Shown here: positions 6,277 to 7,092 of the stretch, piece after piece | Numbering within the stretch: the first letter of the stretch is position 1 | Layout: every line of letters starts with the position of its first letter | NCBI GenBank assembly: GCA_002708395.1 | Contig: PANP01000021.1 | Coordinates: 3,714 to 10,805, forward strand | Direction: 5' to 3' | Length of the DNA stretch: 7,092 nt | Source: Dehalococcoidia bacterium | Lineage (GTDB): Bacteria > Chloroflexota > Dehalococcoidia > UBA3495 | Translations under genes and position numbers: made by a program | The notes under the pieces: model-generated | What the model was told of the DNA's origin: nothing | The model's database searches: none | What the model saw: only the letters and a program-made list of their open reading frames with translations

Positions 6277-7092
6277 CTAATTCCCTTTAACGAGTTGCAG
6301 AGTGGATGCTGCCATCGTGATTAGAATACCAATCACCGCTAGGGTGGCCGGGTCCAGAGAATTGTTCAAGGAGCCTAGCTGGCCTATCTGGGAGTTGGTG
6401 AAAAAACCCCGGGTCGGACCAGTATTAACTATTACATCCCCGGTTTCTTGACCAGACCCTCCTGCCTCAGGTGGTTTGCCTCCAGGGCCCTGTCCTTGCC
6501 GGTTCTGGTTGAACTGAGCCTCTTGGAGGAGGCGTTCTTGATCCCGCCTAAGGCGCTCTTGATCCAGGCGCGCCCGTGCCTCTTCTAGAGAACGTTCCCG
6601 CTCGATTTGTGCTCTCTCGCTCTCGTACCGGGCTTTTTTCAACTCGTCCTGCCGCTGCTGGTCTTTTAGGGCGCGGCGTTGGTCCAAGAGTTGCTGATCT
6701 GCCTGCATTTCCTGTTCCGCCAGGAACCGCTCCTGCTCCTGTTTTAGGCGCTCTTGGTCGAGGCGCGCTTGCTCCTGTTGCCTCTCCCGTTCGCTCTTCA
6801 ACCGGTCGCGGTCCAGGCGGTCCTGCTCTTCCTGAAGCACCTGCGCTCTTTCTATTCTTTCTCGGTCTCGATCTCTCCGTTCGGCGTCAAGGCGTTGTTG
6901 CTCTTCCTGGAAAGCCTTGTCTTGTCTGAGACGCTGCGTTTCCAAACGCTGCTGCTCTTGTTGAAAAGTTAGTTCCTGCTCTAGCCTTCGTTTCTCTTGT
7001 TCGATCTGGAGTCTCTCTAGATCTCGCCGTGCGGGATTGTCCTGGATTCTTCCGCCGGAGAAACATTCCCGGGTTACCCGGAGGTTCTCTTC
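6277..7092 (-). CDS. Charged coiled-coil protein with C-terminal membrane anchor (N-terminus beyond window edge)
   Basis: The frame is open to the window edge, so only the last 271 residues are seen; the first TTG in this frame (6945) lies mid-coil and is not the start. Residues about 1-20 of the visible part (containing TRECFSGGRI) look unlike the rest and may be the end of another domain. Residues about 21-193 are almost wholly Glu, Arg, Gln, Asp, Leu and Lys, with recurring RLDxER-type units (RLDAER, RLDRDR, and RLDQER twice), typical of a long coiled coil or single alpha-helix. A glycine/proline-rich linker follows (about 194-225), and then one hydrophobic helix near the end, LAVIGILITMAASTLQLV (251-268), so the protein is probably tail-anchored or the last span of a larger membrane protein. 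It ends two bases before the bPH-domain gene. I do not recognise a named family. Confidence 0.8.
   Translation of the reverse strand, partial: EENLRVTRECFSGGRIQDNPARRDLERLQIEQEKRRLEQELTFQQEQQRLETQRLRQDKAFQEEQQRLDAERRDRDRERIERAQVLQEEQDRLDRDRLKSERERQQEQARLDQERLKQEQERFLAEQEMQADQQLLDQRRALKDQQRQDELKKARYESERAQIERERSLEEARARLDQERLRRDQERLLQEAQFNQNRQGQGPGGKPPEAGGSGQETGDVIVNTGPTRGFFTNSQIGQLGSLNNSLDPATLAVIGILITMAASTLQLVKGN

Noticed and set aside
6576..6972. Plus-strand frames opposite the coiled-coil gene
   Set aside because: Leu/Val/Pro-rich mirror frames produced by the repetitive Glu/Arg/Gln codons on the minus strand.

Overview
The window is bacterial chromosomal DNA. The clearest proof is a complete RNase P RNA gene (rnpB) of the ancestral type A kind on the minus strand, together with four promoters close to the sigma-70 consensus and one textbook intrinsic terminator. 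The gene mix (a Gfo/Idh/MocA dehydrogenase, an SbcD-like nuclease, a nitronate monooxygenase-like flavoprotein, a DUF164 zinc-ribbon protein and a bacterial PH-domain membrane protein), with moderately high G+C, looks to me like Chloroflexota of the Dehalococcoidia/SAR202 kind. That placement is inferred from the style of the proteins, not from a search. I see no insertion sequence, CRISPR array, tRNA or phage gene.

Layout. Positions 1-334 (minus) hold the N-terminal part of a HAD-family phosphatase broken by two single-base losses. Positions 575-1612 (plus) encode a Gfo/Idh/MocA oxidoreductase with its own ribosome binding site. Facing it, 1669-2104 (minus) is rnpB with a recognisable promoter. 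Directly upstream of rnpB on the same strand is a coiled-coil/zinc-ribbon gene (2254-2955), which ends in a strong terminator (2137-2171) whose T-tract overlaps the rnpB -35 box. Between this gene and the plus-strand sbcD-like nuclease (3144-4388) lie two back-to-back divergent promoters. A nitronate monooxygenase-like gene (4459-5421, minus) converges on sbcD and has a strong promoter whose -10 box is enclosed exactly by an inverted repeat, probably an operator. The right end (5564-7092, minus) is a two-gene operon: a long charged coiled-coil protein with a C-terminal membrane anchor, running off the window edge, and two bases after it a four-helix membrane protein with a bacterial PH domain.

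How the parts work together. Most units are independent housekeeping or catabolic genes. Two associations stand out: the zinc-ribbon gene packed against rnpB, and the tightly coupled coiled-coil plus bPH membrane pair, which is the best candidate here for an uncharacterised membrane complex. The most testable single observations are the replacement of the expected catalytic histidine in the nitronate monooxygenase homologue, its probable operator, and the two frameshifts in the HAD gene, one of them in a G homopolymer and so possibly a sequencing error.
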